From: Symploca sp. SIO1C2
Lineage (GTDB): Bacteria > Cyanobacteriota > Cyanobacteriia > Cyanobacteriales > Coleofasciculaceae
Direction: 5' to 3'
Assembly (NCBI GenBank): GCA_010672925.1
Contig: JAAHFP010000021.1
Coordinates: forward strand, 1 to 64,000
Length of the DNA: 64,000 nucleotides
This document shows, piece by piece, positions 25,477-34,214 of the stretch. The notes below the pieces were generated by a model, which searched no databases, was not told the DNA's origin, and saw only the letters and a list, made by a program, of their open reading frames with translations. A program made the translations under genes and the position numbers. Positions within the stretch are counted from its first letter, which is position 1, and each line of letters begins with the position of its first letter.

Positions 25477-25624
25477 GGGTGAGGTGAAATTTTGGGTGGG
25501 ATTTCTTGAGCTTTGTATCCCAACATTATCAGTTCTCTCTTCTTCCTCTGCTCCTCTGCTCCTCTGCTCCTCTGCTCCTCCGCTCCTCTGCTCCTCCGCT
25601 CCCCACCCTTTTTTTCGCTCACCC
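25477..25624. mobile_element. 148-bp MITE-like element, copy A, with 9-bp target duplication
   Basis: The ends GGGTGAGG... and ...CGCTCACCC form imperfect inverted repeats. The flanks carry the direct repeat CTGAGGACC at 25468-25476 and 25625-25633. The left part (attttgggtgggatttcttgagctttgtatcc) is shared with 59078-59224 and, inverted, with 32561-32712. The core is a 'ctcctctg' minisatellite. The rest of the 25255-25618 gap shows nothing else. Confidence 0.8.
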
Positions 25625-26302
25625 CTGAGGACCTGCCCAAACGTGGTTGACTACTTGACCAAAAACCATTGGTTTGTCTTCAGCAGCCAAAGTAGTTTTA
25701 CCATTGAGAGCAACACGACCCATTGACCAATTCTCTTCACCAAATTCACCAGCACGAAAGAGGACCTGCTCTGGGTTATTTTTACTCCAGCCTAGTAGAA
25801 TGGCGTAATTGTAATTAATTCCTTCTGGTGCTATTGTACTAGAGCAATTTTGCTGACAATCCCAGACTAAAGCATAATCAGAAGCATCGGATGTGCCGAG
25901 TCGTCCTTCAAATTGCCGTGCTAAAACGCGATCGCTGGAGTTTGACCAAGAAATTGGCAGCACAATTGAGAATGCTCCTGGTAAATGAGCTTCTTCACAA
26001 CTAGCTAAAGGATTATCAGCGAAGGGAGAGGATGCTGTGATGGTGCGCAAAGCCCCAGTCTGTAAATTTTCCACGAACATCACACTAGTGATGCGGCTGC
26101 GGTGCGGTTCCGATTGCCCCTTAATCTTAATGCGACTATAGGTAGCATACTGACCATCCGGAGAAATTAATGAATGGCTGCGATAGTACCGCACCCTAAC
26201 ATGCCCATTCCTGCTAACTTCAGCCTGAGTCGCCAAAACCCAACTCCAAGGAACAGGATGGGGACTATTAAGGGGGTCAACTTGCACTCCTATTTGCATC
26301 AT
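25619..26302 (-). CDS. conserved cyanobacterial protein, beta-propeller/TolB-like, unknown role
   Basis: The protein has 227 residues. SPDGQYATYSRIKI and later ALVWDC and LGWSKNNPEQVLFR resemble blades of TolB- or WD40-type propellers, but no complete domain is seen. There is no signal peptide. The TGA stop comes from the terminal repeat of a mobile element inserted at the 3' end; the pre-insertion frame would have read about three more residues (Ile-Lys-Asn) before stopping, so the protein is almost unaltered. Two adjacent ATG codons (26300-26302, 26297-26299) are possible starts. Confidence 0.7.
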   Translation of the reverse strand: MMQIGVQVDPLNSPHPVPWSWVLATQAEVSRNGHVRVRYYRSHSLISPDGQYATYSRIKIKGQSEPHRSRITSVMFVENLQTGALRTITASSPFADNPLASCEEAHLPGAFSIVLPISWSNSSDRVLARQFEGRLGTSDASDYALVWDCQQNCSSTIAPEGINYNYAILLGWSKNNPEQVLFRAGEFGEENWSMGRVALNGKTTLAAEDKPMVFGQVVNHVWAGPQG

Positions 26303-26511
26303 GCCAAGGACTATTTCTTAGAAATTTAAATATAAGCTATATCAATAACAGAATTCCTTAACTCACTCTTTTACGAAAGTTTGTACTCTACTTTACAAAT
26401 CTTTATTTCATTTCATTTCATTTGTGATATAGTTTACTTTTTAATTAAATTAGTGCTATCTAAATTTTTTGTAGTCCTTGTTCTTTGTGTGGATAAAATT
26501 CGGAGAAATCG

Positions 26512-27390
26512 GTGATCCAATCGGCTAATTCAGAAGCTCAAACTGCTCCGAAAGAATCGAAGGGTAGACTTTCTTGGCTAGTAACCTTGGTTTTTCGACT
26601 CCTGCTGCTGGGAGTAGGGAGTGGTTTAGCCATCATTTTGGGAATTATCCTTGCTAATTTTTACCCCAGTGCTAGTGCTAACAAACCCTTGCTACTCCAA
26701 GTTACAGATAGTTGGGGTAAGGGAGTACCGGTTATTGCTCGTAATTCCGGCTCAACTCCTGGAACCGATACTGCTAATTCACCACTACAGCTGACTGCAG
26801 AACAAAAACAACAAGCACAGGCTGAATTAACTAAGTTACAAGACCAGCAGCAGTCTTTGCAGGATGCTGTTACCACTTTGGAAACCCAGGTGGGTATTAG
26901 TAACCCCACGGAAACATTAGAAATACGACTGCAAAGCCTTTCCCAGCAAATTCAAGCAGGAGTGGCTCCTAGCACTGAAGCTTCGGCGGCTAATGTTAGT
27001 ACAAATCAAACTACCAACTCTTCAGAATCTGTCTTATCGGCGGACAAGTTAAAGGTAACTTTACCCAGTGATGCCCTGTTTGAACTGGATAATAGCATTT
27101 TGCGACCAGAAGCAGGTTTGCTGTTAGACAAAATTATTGCTGATTTGCGAGATTATCCTTCGACAACTATTCGCATTGCTGCTTATACTGATGGCACTAA
27201 GGAAGCGGCAGACAATCGAGAGTTGTCCTTTCGCCGTGCCAAATCTCTTGAGCAATATCTTGCTAATGCTTTGGGGGATGAATACCGTTGGTTAGTTGTT
27301 GGCTATGGGGAAACTCTGCCTCTTGTGGCCAATGATAATGCTGCTAACCAACAGCGCAATCGTCGTATTGAAATTGCTGTTGTTGATTAG
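26512..27390 (+). CDS. OmpA-family peptidoglycan-binding membrane protein
   Basis: The protein has 292 residues. One membrane helix (LVTLVFRLLLLGVGSGLAIILGII) follows a short cytosolic N-terminus. A coiled-coil stretch rich in Gln/Leu covers about residues 95-140, and a C-terminal OmpA domain begins near LPSDALFELDNSIL and ends NQQRNRRIEI, which holds the peptidoglycan-binding Asp/Arg positions. It probably anchors the membrane to the wall, like MotB/Pal-type proteins. The GTG start at 26512 has GGAG at 26502-26505. Confidence 0.85.
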   Translation: MIQSANSEAQTAPKESKGRLSWLVTLVFRLLLLGVGSGLAIILGIILANFYPSASANKPLLLQVTDSWGKGVPVIARNSGSTPGTDTANSPLQLTAEQKQQAQAELTKLQDQQQSLQDAVTTLETQVGISNPTETLEIRLQSLSQQIQAGVAPSTEASAANVSTNQTTNSSESVLSADKLKVTLPSDALFELDNSILRPEAGLLLDKIIADLRDYPSTTIRIAAYTDGTKEAADNRELSFRRAKSLEQYLANALGDEYRWLVVGYGETLPLVANDNAANQQRNRRIEIAVVD

Positions 27391-27616
27391 AAAAACAATA
27401 AGAATGTACTTATCGTAGTAGCGTGACCCACCTAAAACTGTGCAATAGATTTTGGTTTCTAGTTCCTTCTTACTTGTTACTTTTTACTTGTTACTTTTTA
27501 CTTCACAACCCGTTTCTAATGAACCATTTTAGCTGGGTCACGGCAGTAGGGTGTGTTAGCGCAGCGTAACGCACCGCATAACGGGTACCATCATTTTAAA
27601 ACAAAATACGATCGCC

Positions 27617-27639
27617 CAATTCCCAATTCCCAATTCCCA
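27617..27639 (+). repeat. heptamer STRR (ccaattc) ending at the fmt start codon
   Basis: Three CCAATTC units end exactly at the ATG of fmt. A change of repeat number would move upstream signals relative to the start. The same unit occurs at 28771-28802. Confidence 0.85.
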
Positions 27640-28641
27640 ATGAAAATAATCTTCTTCGGTACTCCCCAATTTGCTGTAACCTGTTTAGAGCGACTGTTAA
27701 ACCATCCTGAATTTGAAGTGCTTGGTGTAGTTACCCAGCCGGATAAACGTCGGGGCAGGGGTAGTAAGGTTACATACTCTCCAGTAAAAGCAGTTGCTCT
27801 AGAATCTCAACTACCAGTCTGGCAGCCACAACGAATAAAAAAGGATCTCCCAACTCTGACTGAACTCAAACATTTGATGGCAGATGTTTTTGTGGTGGTT
27901 GCCTATGGGCAAATCCTCTCCCAAGAAATTCTAGATATGCCCAAGTTTGGTTGTGTCAATGTTCATGGTTCAATTTTGCCTAAATATCGAGGTGCTGCTC
28001 CCATCCAGTGGTGTTTGTACCATGGGGAAACAGAAACTGGCATTACTACCATGCAGATGGATGCGGGGATGGATACTGGAGCAATGCTACTGAAGGCTTA
28101 TACACCAATTGGGTTATTCGATCATGCTCAACAGTTGGCCCAGACTCTAACTAATTCCGGAGCAGATTTATTAGTGGAGACACTTCTAAAGTTAGAGAGT
28201 CAAGAAATTCAACCAATTCCTCAAGATGAATCCCAGGCAACTTATGCACCACTGATTCAAAAGCCCGATTATGCTATAGATTGGTCAAAGGCTGCGATCG
28301 CTTTACATAATCAAATTAGAGGATTTGCTCCTAACTGTGTAGCGTCATTTCGAGACAAATCCCTCAAAATTATCCTTACTGCTCCCTTGAGTGCAGCTTA
28401 CTTATCCCAGTTGCCTCCAGAGTTAAGTATATCTGAGCAGGAATTTTCCTCTCTAGTAGCTCATTCTGGTCGTCCTGGAGAAATAATGAAAATTATTAAA
28501 GGAATTGGTCCTTTGGTGCAAACTGGCGAGGGATTGTTGCTCTTGCGAGAAGTGCAGCTGGCAGGTAAGCGGGTTCAGTCGGCTTGGGATTGGGTTAATG
28601 GAATGCGTTTGGCTGCGGGAGAAGTTTTGGGAAATGGTTAG
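27640..28641 (+). CDS. fmt: methionyl-tRNA formyltransferase
   Basis: The protein has 333 residues. [13 protein letters not shown] is the normal start. [12 protein letters not shown], the catalytic region [19 protein letters not shown] with SLLP-like loop, and [18 protein letters not shown] follow in order, and the C-terminal OB-like domain ends with [13 protein letters not shown]. It formylates initiator Met-tRNA in the cytosol. The in-frame upstream TTG would translate repeats and is rejected. No def gene is adjacent. Confidence 0.96.
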   Translation: MKIIFFGTPQFAVTCLERLLNHPEFEVLGVVTQPDKRRGRGSKVTYSPVKAVALESQLPVWQPQRIKKDLPTLTELKHLMADVFVVVAYGQILSQEILDMPKFGCVNVHGSILPKYRGAAPIQWCLYHGETETGITTMQMDAGMDTGAMLLKAYTPIGLFDHAQQLAQTLTNSGADLLVETLLKLESQEIQPIPQDESQATYAPLIQKPDYAIDWSKAAIALHNQIRGFAPNCVASFRDKSLKIILTAPLSAAYLSQLPPELSISEQEFSSLVAHSGRPGEIMKIIKGIGPLVQTGEGLLLLREVQLAGKRVQSAWDWVNGMRLAAGEVLGNG

Positions 28642-28647
28642 GAGATG

Positions 28648-28803
28648 AGATTTTAGATTTTAGATTTTAGATTTTAGATTTTAGAATTGAATCAGTACAA
28701 GCCTATTGCTCCAAGGTTCTGAGAGAAGTTGACTTGTCTTTTATCTTCTTTTTCAATATGGAATTTTATCCAATTCCCAATTCCCAATTCCCAATTCCCA
28801 ATT
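28648..28803. repeat. two heptamer STRR tracts after fmt
   Basis: TTTTAGA units lie at 28648-28684 and CCCAATT units at 28771-28802. They fill the convergent gap between fmt and the next minus-strand gene. Confidence 0.8.
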
Positions 28804-28819
28804 GACCTTCCTCACATCG

Positions 28820-29185
28820 TCAGATGCTCACTACTGAAGGTTCATAGAAGCGGCAAGTATCACAAGGTCCTTCTGGATTAACGGCGCAACGAATTAGTTC
28901 AGAGTTAGCATTAAAGTGGCAACTAGCATCTCCAATTACCCAACGACCTGCGATAAGACTTTTTTCCTTGGGGCGTTGGGCGGCTTTAACGTAAAGTGCT
29001 ACTTTGTGTAATCGATAGCTTCCGAATTTTAGATGATAGCGATGGCGGCGTTCTAAAACTGCGTAGGTTTTGCCTTGATAGTCTAGATAGTTACCCGGTT
29101 GTGGTGTCCAATCAAGTTGGATATTCCCTAAGGATTGACGCGGGTTCGTCAAAATAAGCTCTGCTGGTACAGAATCTAGCTCCAT
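28820..29185 (-). CDS. DUF6464-type conserved cyanobacterial protein
   Basis: The protein has 121 residues. It resembles the cyanobacterial DUF6464 family: LDWTPQPGNYLDYQG, VLERRHRYHL, GRWVIGDASCHFNA and a C-terminal NPEGPCDTCRFYE. Four Cys residues, including CDTC, may bind a metal. There is no signal peptide or membrane helix. The function is unknown. The family name is from memory. Confidence 0.75.
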   Translation of the reverse strand: MELDSVPAELILTNPRQSLGNIQLDWTPQPGNYLDYQGKTYAVLERRHRYHLKFGSYRLHKVALYVKAAQRPKEKSLIAGRWVIGDASCHFNANSELIRCAVNPEGPCDTCRFYEPSVVSI

Positions 29186-29275
29186 AGTATCAATGTGATG
29201 CTGACTACATTTTGGATGGTAACGCAGTCTGATACTTTAGTGCATTTGACTTCAGATTTCGATAGAATTGCCAGA

Positions 29276-29329
29276 TGTAGAGACGCGCCTGCCGAAGGAT
29301 ACCCGTAGGGCTGTCGGCGCGTCTCTACA
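29276..29329. repeat. palindromic element with 14-bp perfect arms
   Basis: TGTAGAGACGCGCC (29276-29289) and GGCGCGTCTCTACA (29316-29329) are exact inverted repeats round a 26-base loop. It lies between two minus-strand genes and could fold as a hairpin or be a REP-type repeat. Confidence 0.75.
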
Positions 29330-29428
29330 AACGAAAAATCCTGATGGGAGAGATCGTCGCCCGCTGCTTGTTTATTTTTTTTACAAACAACAAACGACAA
29401 ACAACCAATAACCAACAACAAATAACTT

Positions 29429-29707
29429 TCAAGCCAAATCCCAATTTAGCTCACTACCATCAACTTTTAGCCAGTCGAAAAGGGTTCTTCGTTCGTTTTG
29501 GCTCAAAATGTTGAGATGTTCTCGCTCAAAAGAGTAAATTTTACCCCGAATTTGGCAGCGCAAAGCATAAGCCTTATTCTTTGACCACATTATTTCTCCC
29601 TGCTTGGCTTCAGTAATATTGAAGCTAACTAACAATTTTCCTTCTTCTATAACCGAGATAAGGAGAGAAGGTATTGAATTTACAGATTTATAGGTAGTTC
29701 CTGGCAT
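29429..29707 (-). CDS. small protein of unknown function
   Basis: The protein has 92 residues, soluble, with no family recognised. It has a compact hydrophobic pattern (LLISVIEEGKLLVSF, IMWSKNKAYALRCQIRGKIYSF) and the tail FDWLKVDGSELNWDLA. The ATG at 29707 is plausible. Coding status is moderately supported by length and composition. Confidence 0.5.
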   Translation of the reverse strand: MPGTTYKSVNSIPSLLISVIEEGKLLVSFNITEAKQGEIMWSKNKAYALRCQIRGKIYSFEREHLNILSQNERRTLFDWLKVDGSELNWDLA

Positions 29708-29965
29708 CTTTTCTGGTGTAATTTATGATAAATATCTTATAGTTATAGCAACTGCCAAGACGATTAGGACAAGAGGCTTAAACCCCTTGTTAACTTACCT
29801 TGCCTGGGAATATATTAACCGCCCAGGTAACTGCTATATCTAATTAGAAAGTATTTAATACAATAACAACTTTATCTAGCTAAATTGATAAATTTTTTAG
29901 CAAGAAGTCAGGATTTTAGATGAAGTTAAGGTAAAATTTATCTATAGAAGCTTTTCATCATCCCT

Positions 29966-30670
29966 ATGGTTATTGCTCAATCTCTAACCCCACAAACCCT
30001 TTCCCTAACGGTTGCATGGAAGAAGCTGCCAGACAATTTTAAGCTACCTGATGATCCTGTTGATAACGTTAATCAACCTGTTCTTGCTGCTGCCCTCACA
30101 GATAGTTTGAACCAAGCAGGGCTAATAGCAGATGCTTCTTTTACTATGACTAATTATGGGATCTGTGCCACGGTTAATGAACAAACTGTGGTGAAAGCGC
30201 CTGACTGGGCTTTTGTTGCTCAGATAACAGTCCCTAGGGCAGAGATTGAACGCAGTTACACACCCCATTTACAGGGTGATGTTCCAAGTATTGTGATGGA
30301 ATTCCTCTCTGAAACACCGGGAGAAGAATATTCCAGTAAACCTACCTATCCCCCAGGCAAATGGTTTTACTATGAAGCAGTATTGCAAGTGCCATACTAT
30401 GCAATTTTCGAGCCAACCTCCGGAGATTTAGAAGTATATCAGCTTCAGGAGGATGGTAACTACTCCCTTCAAATCATGGCCGAAAACGGGTTGTATTGGA
30501 TCGATTCCATGCAGTTATTCTTAGGGGTTTGGCAAGGTGAAAGGGAAAATCGGACAGGTTACTGGTTAAGGTGGTGGGATGCACAGGGAAATCTATTGCT
30601 CTGGGGGATAGAGCGGGCTCAGCGGTTACGGGCACAGCTTCGAGCAGCAGGAATAGAACCGGAGGACTGA
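29966..30670 (+). CDS. Uma2-family (DUF820) PD-(D/E)XK-like protein
   Basis: The protein has 234 residues. The middle and end match the Uma2 fold: VPSIVMEFLSETPGEEYSSK, WFYYEAVLQVPYYAIFEP, LEVYQL and a C-terminal IERAQRLRAQLRAAGI helix. The family is greatly expanded in filamentous cyanobacteria and is related to restriction-type nucleases. Function is not established. The first Asp of the nuclease motif is not obvious here, so activity is uncertain. Two further Uma2 genes, one broken, lie at 42948-43502 and 55556-56140. Confidence 0.8.
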   Translation: MVIAQSLTPQTLSLTVAWKKLPDNFKLPDDPVDNVNQPVLAAALTDSLNQAGLIADASFTMTNYGICATVNEQTVVKAPDWAFVAQITVPRAEIERSYTPHLQGDVPSIVMEFLSETPGEEYSSKPTYPPGKWFYYEAVLQVPYYAIFEPTSGDLEVYQLQEDGNYSLQIMAENGLYWIDSMQLFLGVWQGERENRTGYWLRWWDAQGNLLLWGIERAQRLRAQLRAAGIEPED

Positions 30671-30681
30671 CTTTTCAACAT

Positions 30682-32442
30682 TTATTCTGGCAAAAGATGG
30701 AAGTTCTTCTCTGTTTTGGCTCTATTAAATTTGATTAAATTGCCATCAGCAGTATTGGAATTCATCTGAGCAAGTTGAACAACCGGTGATTTGCTCCAAC
30801 TTTCCCCCTGTACTAAAGTATGGACTTGCCAATCGGGAGAAGTTTGCAGATAATCGCTGCGGTAATGTCCCCCTCGACTTTCTGTGCGCCAAGCAGCACT
30901 TTTGAGGATTAAGTAGGCAATATCAAGTAGATTGAGGGCTTCGGCACAAGTTCGGAGTTGCTGTTGAGCCTTGGCTGAAGTTAATTGCACTGTTTGGTTT
31001 GGTGTAAGCTGGAGTAAGCATTGGGTTACTTCTAAAGCAGTTAGTTCACAACGCCAATCACTAACTTGAGCGATCGCTTCCTCCAATGCTTCTTGAGAAC
31101 GACAAATTCCCGCACTGTGCCACATCAGTTGGGGTAAATTTTGCCGCATAGAACTAATCAATTCCATTTCTGCTTCCCAATCTCTTGACTCGGTGATAAC
31201 AGAAGCAGGCTCTACCGATGTCCCATTAGGTTCAATGTCCAGCCGTGACAATTCAGCGGCAAAAACGATACATTCTAGTAAAGAGTTACTTGCTAAACGA
31301 TTTGCTCCGTGAACCCCAGTACTGGCGGTTTCGCCGATGGCATATAATCCCTTAATAGAAGTTTCACTGTGTACATCAGTAACAATGCCTCCCATCCAAT
31401 AGTGAGCAGCTGGAGCCACGGGAATCGGTTCAGAAAAGACATCAATACCCCACTGTTGACAAACTTTGATGATATTGGGGAAACGGTGACGAATTTGCTC
31501 AGGGGGGATGGGGTTTAAATCTAAGTAGACACAGTAGGGTTCTGGTGCTGTTTGCTCTAAGTGACGAAAAATTGCTCGACTGACGACATCTCTTGGTGCT
31601 AGTTCTCCATCAGAATGATAATTAAAGGCAAAACGCTGTCCTTGAGAGTCTACTAAATGGGCTCCTTCTCCTCTAACTGCTTCACTAATCAGAAAACGAG
31701 GTGCTCCTGGTTTGGTTAAAGCAGTAGGATGAAATTGGAAAAACTCTAAATCTCGGACAATTGCTCCTGCACGCCAAGCTAGTGCTACTCCGTCTCCGGT
31801 ACTTACTGTTGGATTCGTGGTTTGGGAAAATACTTGACCGCCACCACCAGTTGCGAGGATAACGGCAGATGCTCTGAGCCAGCTAATTTGCTCTTGGTAA
31901 AGTATACTAATTCCCTGACAATGACCAGTTAAGTCATTAAGCCACAAGCTCAAAGCAAATGCTGGGGAAATAACTTGGATATTAGGGCGGTGCAATACTT
32001 GCTCAGTGAGAGTATCAATGATAGCTCTTCCTGTGGTATCCGCAGAATGGAGAACACGAGGACGAGAATGAGCTGCCTCTAGAGTCATGGCTAGCTTTTC
32101 CCCTTGGCGATCAAAGGCTACTCCCATCTCTAAGAGGGATTTAATCCCAGCAGAGGCATTTTCCACTAAAAACTTTACCGCTTCTGGTTCACAAAGACCA
32201 GCACCAGCTTTGAGGGTATCCGCCAAATGTAACTCCGGTGCGTCCGATGGGTCAATGGCAGCAGCAATTCCTCCTTGTGCCCAGCTACTGGAGCCAGTTT
32301 TGAGAGTATCTTTGGTAATTAAGCCTACTTGTAAATGAGTCGGTAAGCAGAGAGAGGCATAGAGTCCTGCTGCACCACTACCTACTACCAGGATATCGAA
32401 TTGGGGGAGAATTTTTGGAGATGCCATTAAGCTGCCACACAT
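30682..32442 (-). CDS. nadB: L-aspartate oxidase
   Basis: The protein has 586 residues. The FAD-binding DILVVGSGAAGLYASL starts near residue 16. SSWAQGGIAAA, HSRPRVLHSADTTGRAI, FFQFHPTAL, ISEAVRGEGAHLVD and HGANRLASNSLLECIVF are characteristic of NadB/SdhA-type flavoproteins. It oxidises L-aspartate to iminoaspartate in NAD synthesis. The start at 32442 has a weak CAGG; an ATG five codons later is an alternative. The downstream + strand Uma2 gene is convergent. A nicotinamidase-like gene lies upstream on the same strand. Confidence 0.93.
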   Translation of the reverse strand: MCGSLMASPKILPQFDILVVGSGAAGLYASLCLPTHLQVGLITKDTLKTGSSSWAQGGIAAAIDPSDAPELHLADTLKAGAGLCEPEAVKFLVENASAGIKSLLEMGVAFDRQGEKLAMTLEAAHSRPRVLHSADTTGRAIIDTLTEQVLHRPNIQVISPAFALSLWLNDLTGHCQGISILYQEQISWLRASAVILATGGGGQVFSQTTNPTVSTGDGVALAWRAGAIVRDLEFFQFHPTALTKPGAPRFLISEAVRGEGAHLVDSQGQRFAFNYHSDGELAPRDVVSRAIFRHLEQTAPEPYCVYLDLNPIPPEQIRHRFPNIIKVCQQWGIDVFSEPIPVAPAAHYWMGGIVTDVHSETSIKGLYAIGETASTGVHGANRLASNSLLECIVFAAELSRLDIEPNGTSVEPASVITESRDWEAEMELISSMRQNLPQLMWHSAGICRSQEALEEAIAQVSDWRCELTALEVTQCLLQLTPNQTVQLTSAKAQQQLRTCAEALNLLDIAYLILKSAAWRTESRGGHYRSDYLQTSPDWQVHTLVQGESWSKSPVVQLAQMNSNTADGNLIKFNRAKTEKNFHLLPE

Positions 32443-32560
32443 CTAGTTTTTTAACCTGAGCTAGGTTATATTCAAAATTTTGGTGTCCAAATTATACAAT
32501 TTAAATGTGTTATAGCTTACTTTGGAGGCAGGAGGCAGGAGGCAGAAGGCAGGAGGCAGG

Positions 32561-32712
32561 GGGTGAGCGAAAAAAGGTGTGGGGGTGTGAGGAGCTGAGG
32601 GAGCTGAGGAAGCTGAGGGAGCTGAGGAAGCTGAGGAAGCTGGAGGACAAGAGAGAACTTATAGCTATTGGATACAAAGCTCAAGAAATCCCACCCAAAA
32701 TTTCGTTCACCC
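32561..32712. mobile_element. MITE-like element, copy B (inverted)
   Basis: It starts GGGTGAGCGAAAA and ends ACGTTCACCC-like (TTTCGTTCACCC), and carries the same 'ggatacaaagctcaagaaatcccacccaaaatttcg' block as copies at 25477 and 59078, in reverse. The core here is a 9-bp 'gctgaggaa/gctgaggga' minisatellite rather than 'ctcctctg'. No target duplication is visible; a 'ggaggca' heptamer tract abuts the left end. Confidence 0.7.
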
Positions 32713-32730
32713 AGGGAGATAAGCTTAAAC

Positions 32731-33474
32731 TTAAAGCAAGATTTCAGCAGCAAGCATTGCTCCCCTCTTCTCCATGGTGTACAAACCCATATGATGAGTT
32801 ACTTTCTGGGGATGAATCGCTGTTTTCGGTAAACCAAATTTAGCTACCATTTCTGGGGTCATATCGTAAGTAGCACAGCCTTCGGTATAGACAACAATAT
32901 CTTTTAAGGTGGGTACTAGATTGTGATTGCGTGCCGATAGCAGAGTAACCACGAAATCCATCACGCAGATATCGGTGCAAATTCCCACAACGACTAAAGC
33001 TTCTAGTTTATATTGGTTAACCCATTGTACTAAAGTATTATTACCAGTATCTGGTGCGATCGCGCCAATAAAACCATTGATACAGTCTTTTTCAATTAAG
33101 GTGGTATGGGGATTATCTTCTAGCCATTCCAGTTGCGGAACTAGCTTTTCTTCCCCTGTTCCCTGCTCACAATGCTTGGGATATGGTGGTTCTGGTTTAC
33201 CTGGTTCGTGGGTATCCAAAAAGGCCAATACTGGTAAACCTATAGCAGTAAAAGTTTGAGCCAAACGGTTCGTCTGTGCCACCATCGTCTCTATTTGTTC
33301 GTTGGGTTCTGCTGGTGCTAAAGAACCATGGCCAACAGTGCAGAAGCCGTTAATCACATCTACAATAACTAAACCAGTAGAGCGATCGCCTACAGTATAA
33401 GGTTGGGGGTCAATGGGTAAGGCAGCTTCAATCGCAGCTAAGGTGGAATCAGGAGTGGCTAAAGTAGTTATCAT
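32731..33474 (-). CDS. isochorismatase-family hydrolase (nicotinamidase-like)
   Basis: The protein has 247 residues. The cysteine-hydrolase triad is visible: Asp in VIVDVINGFC, Lys in IEKDCINGF and Cys in VGICTDICVMD. FLDTHEP and the HCEQGTGEEKL region resemble plant and bacterial nicotinamidases, which convert nicotinamide to nicotinate. The neighbouring nadB supports an NAD role, but other isochorismatase-fold substrates remain possible, so the pncA symbol is not used. Cytosolic. The start ATG at 33474 is the only good one. Confidence 0.82.
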   Translation of the reverse strand: MITTLATPDSTLAAIEAALPIDPQPYTVGDRSTGLVIVDVINGFCTVGHGSLAPAEPNEQIETMVAQTNRLAQTFTAIGLPVLAFLDTHEPGKPEPPYPKHCEQGTGEEKLVPQLEWLEDNPHTTLIEKDCINGFIGAIAPDTGNNTLVQWVNQYKLEALVVVGICTDICVMDFVVTLLSARNHNLVPTLKDIVVYTEGCATYDMTPEMVAKFGLPKTAIHPQKVTHHMGLYTMEKRGAMLAAEILL

Positions 33475-33734
33475 TTTTCTTGGTTGGTTATTCAGTCTAA
33501 GGTTAGCAATACCAACTTATGTACCATCTTTATATATAGGTGCACACTTTTCCCACTATAAAATAATACTATCAACAAATAATGGTAAATGCAACTAACT
33601 TACCAACTCCTGTTTGTTGACTATTTTGAAGATTAGCTCTTAGAAAGGTTAGTGCCCGGGATATTTTCTGCATTCCCTCGAAGGCTTGACTAACCGAAGA
33701 ACCCGCCTCGCCTCGAAGAACAGCAAACACCAGT

Positions 33735-34214
33735 TCACTTTCCCTCTAGTTCTAATAAGAACAAACCTAAGATACCAAGGTACAAAATTAGAGCAAACAA
33801 GACTAGAACGAAAGGTGGATCAAGGAATACAGGAATACCGTTGTCTATCAAAATATTGGGTAAAAAACCTTGGTAACAGATACTGTCTCCACAAATATCA
33901 TAATTGAACAAAACAACAAACAATTGTAAGCCAACAATATAAGGAATTAAGCCTTTCTTTAGTCTAACCTTAGTTCTTCTACTTTGGGTACGAACAATTC
34001 CACGTAAAAGCAAACCAATCCCGCTAGCAATATAGTATGCTCCCACAATCAATGCGAATACAAAAAATGTAACCCAACCACCAGAAGTCGAGAAAAATAG
34101 ATGCAAACTGATGGTGGCATAAATTACATAGAGAATAAATAGCGCCCAAATGTTAAGTTTCATCATTAGGGATTTATCCCTTTTTCTTTGCTCAATATGT
34201 TTGTTTTTTTGCAT
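33735..34214 (-). CDS. small multi-pass membrane protein of unknown function
   Basis: About 159 residues from the ATG at 34214; a later ATG pair at 34161-34166 with AAGGGA upstream is equally possible. Four hydrophobic segments are seen (WALFILYVIYATISLHLFF, VTFFVFALIVGAYYIASGIGLLL, LIPYIVGLQLFVVLF, FVLVLFALILYLGILGLFLL). A basic loop (RTQSRRTKVRLKK) separates helices 2 and 3, and a CGDSIC pair lies in the following outer loop. No family is recognised. Confidence 0.55.
   Translation of the reverse strand: MQKNKHIEQRKRDKSLMMKLNIWALFILYVIYATISLHLFFSTSGGWVTFFVFALIVGAYYIASGIGLLLRGIVRTQSRRTKVRLKKGLIPYIVGLQLFVVLFNYDICGDSICYQGFLPNILIDNGIPVFLDPPFVLVLFALILYLGILGLFLLELEGK

Noticed and set aside
29176-29421. 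81-codon minus-strand frame
   Set aside because: It reads through a perfect 14-bp palindromic repeat and heptamers and has no protein-like features.
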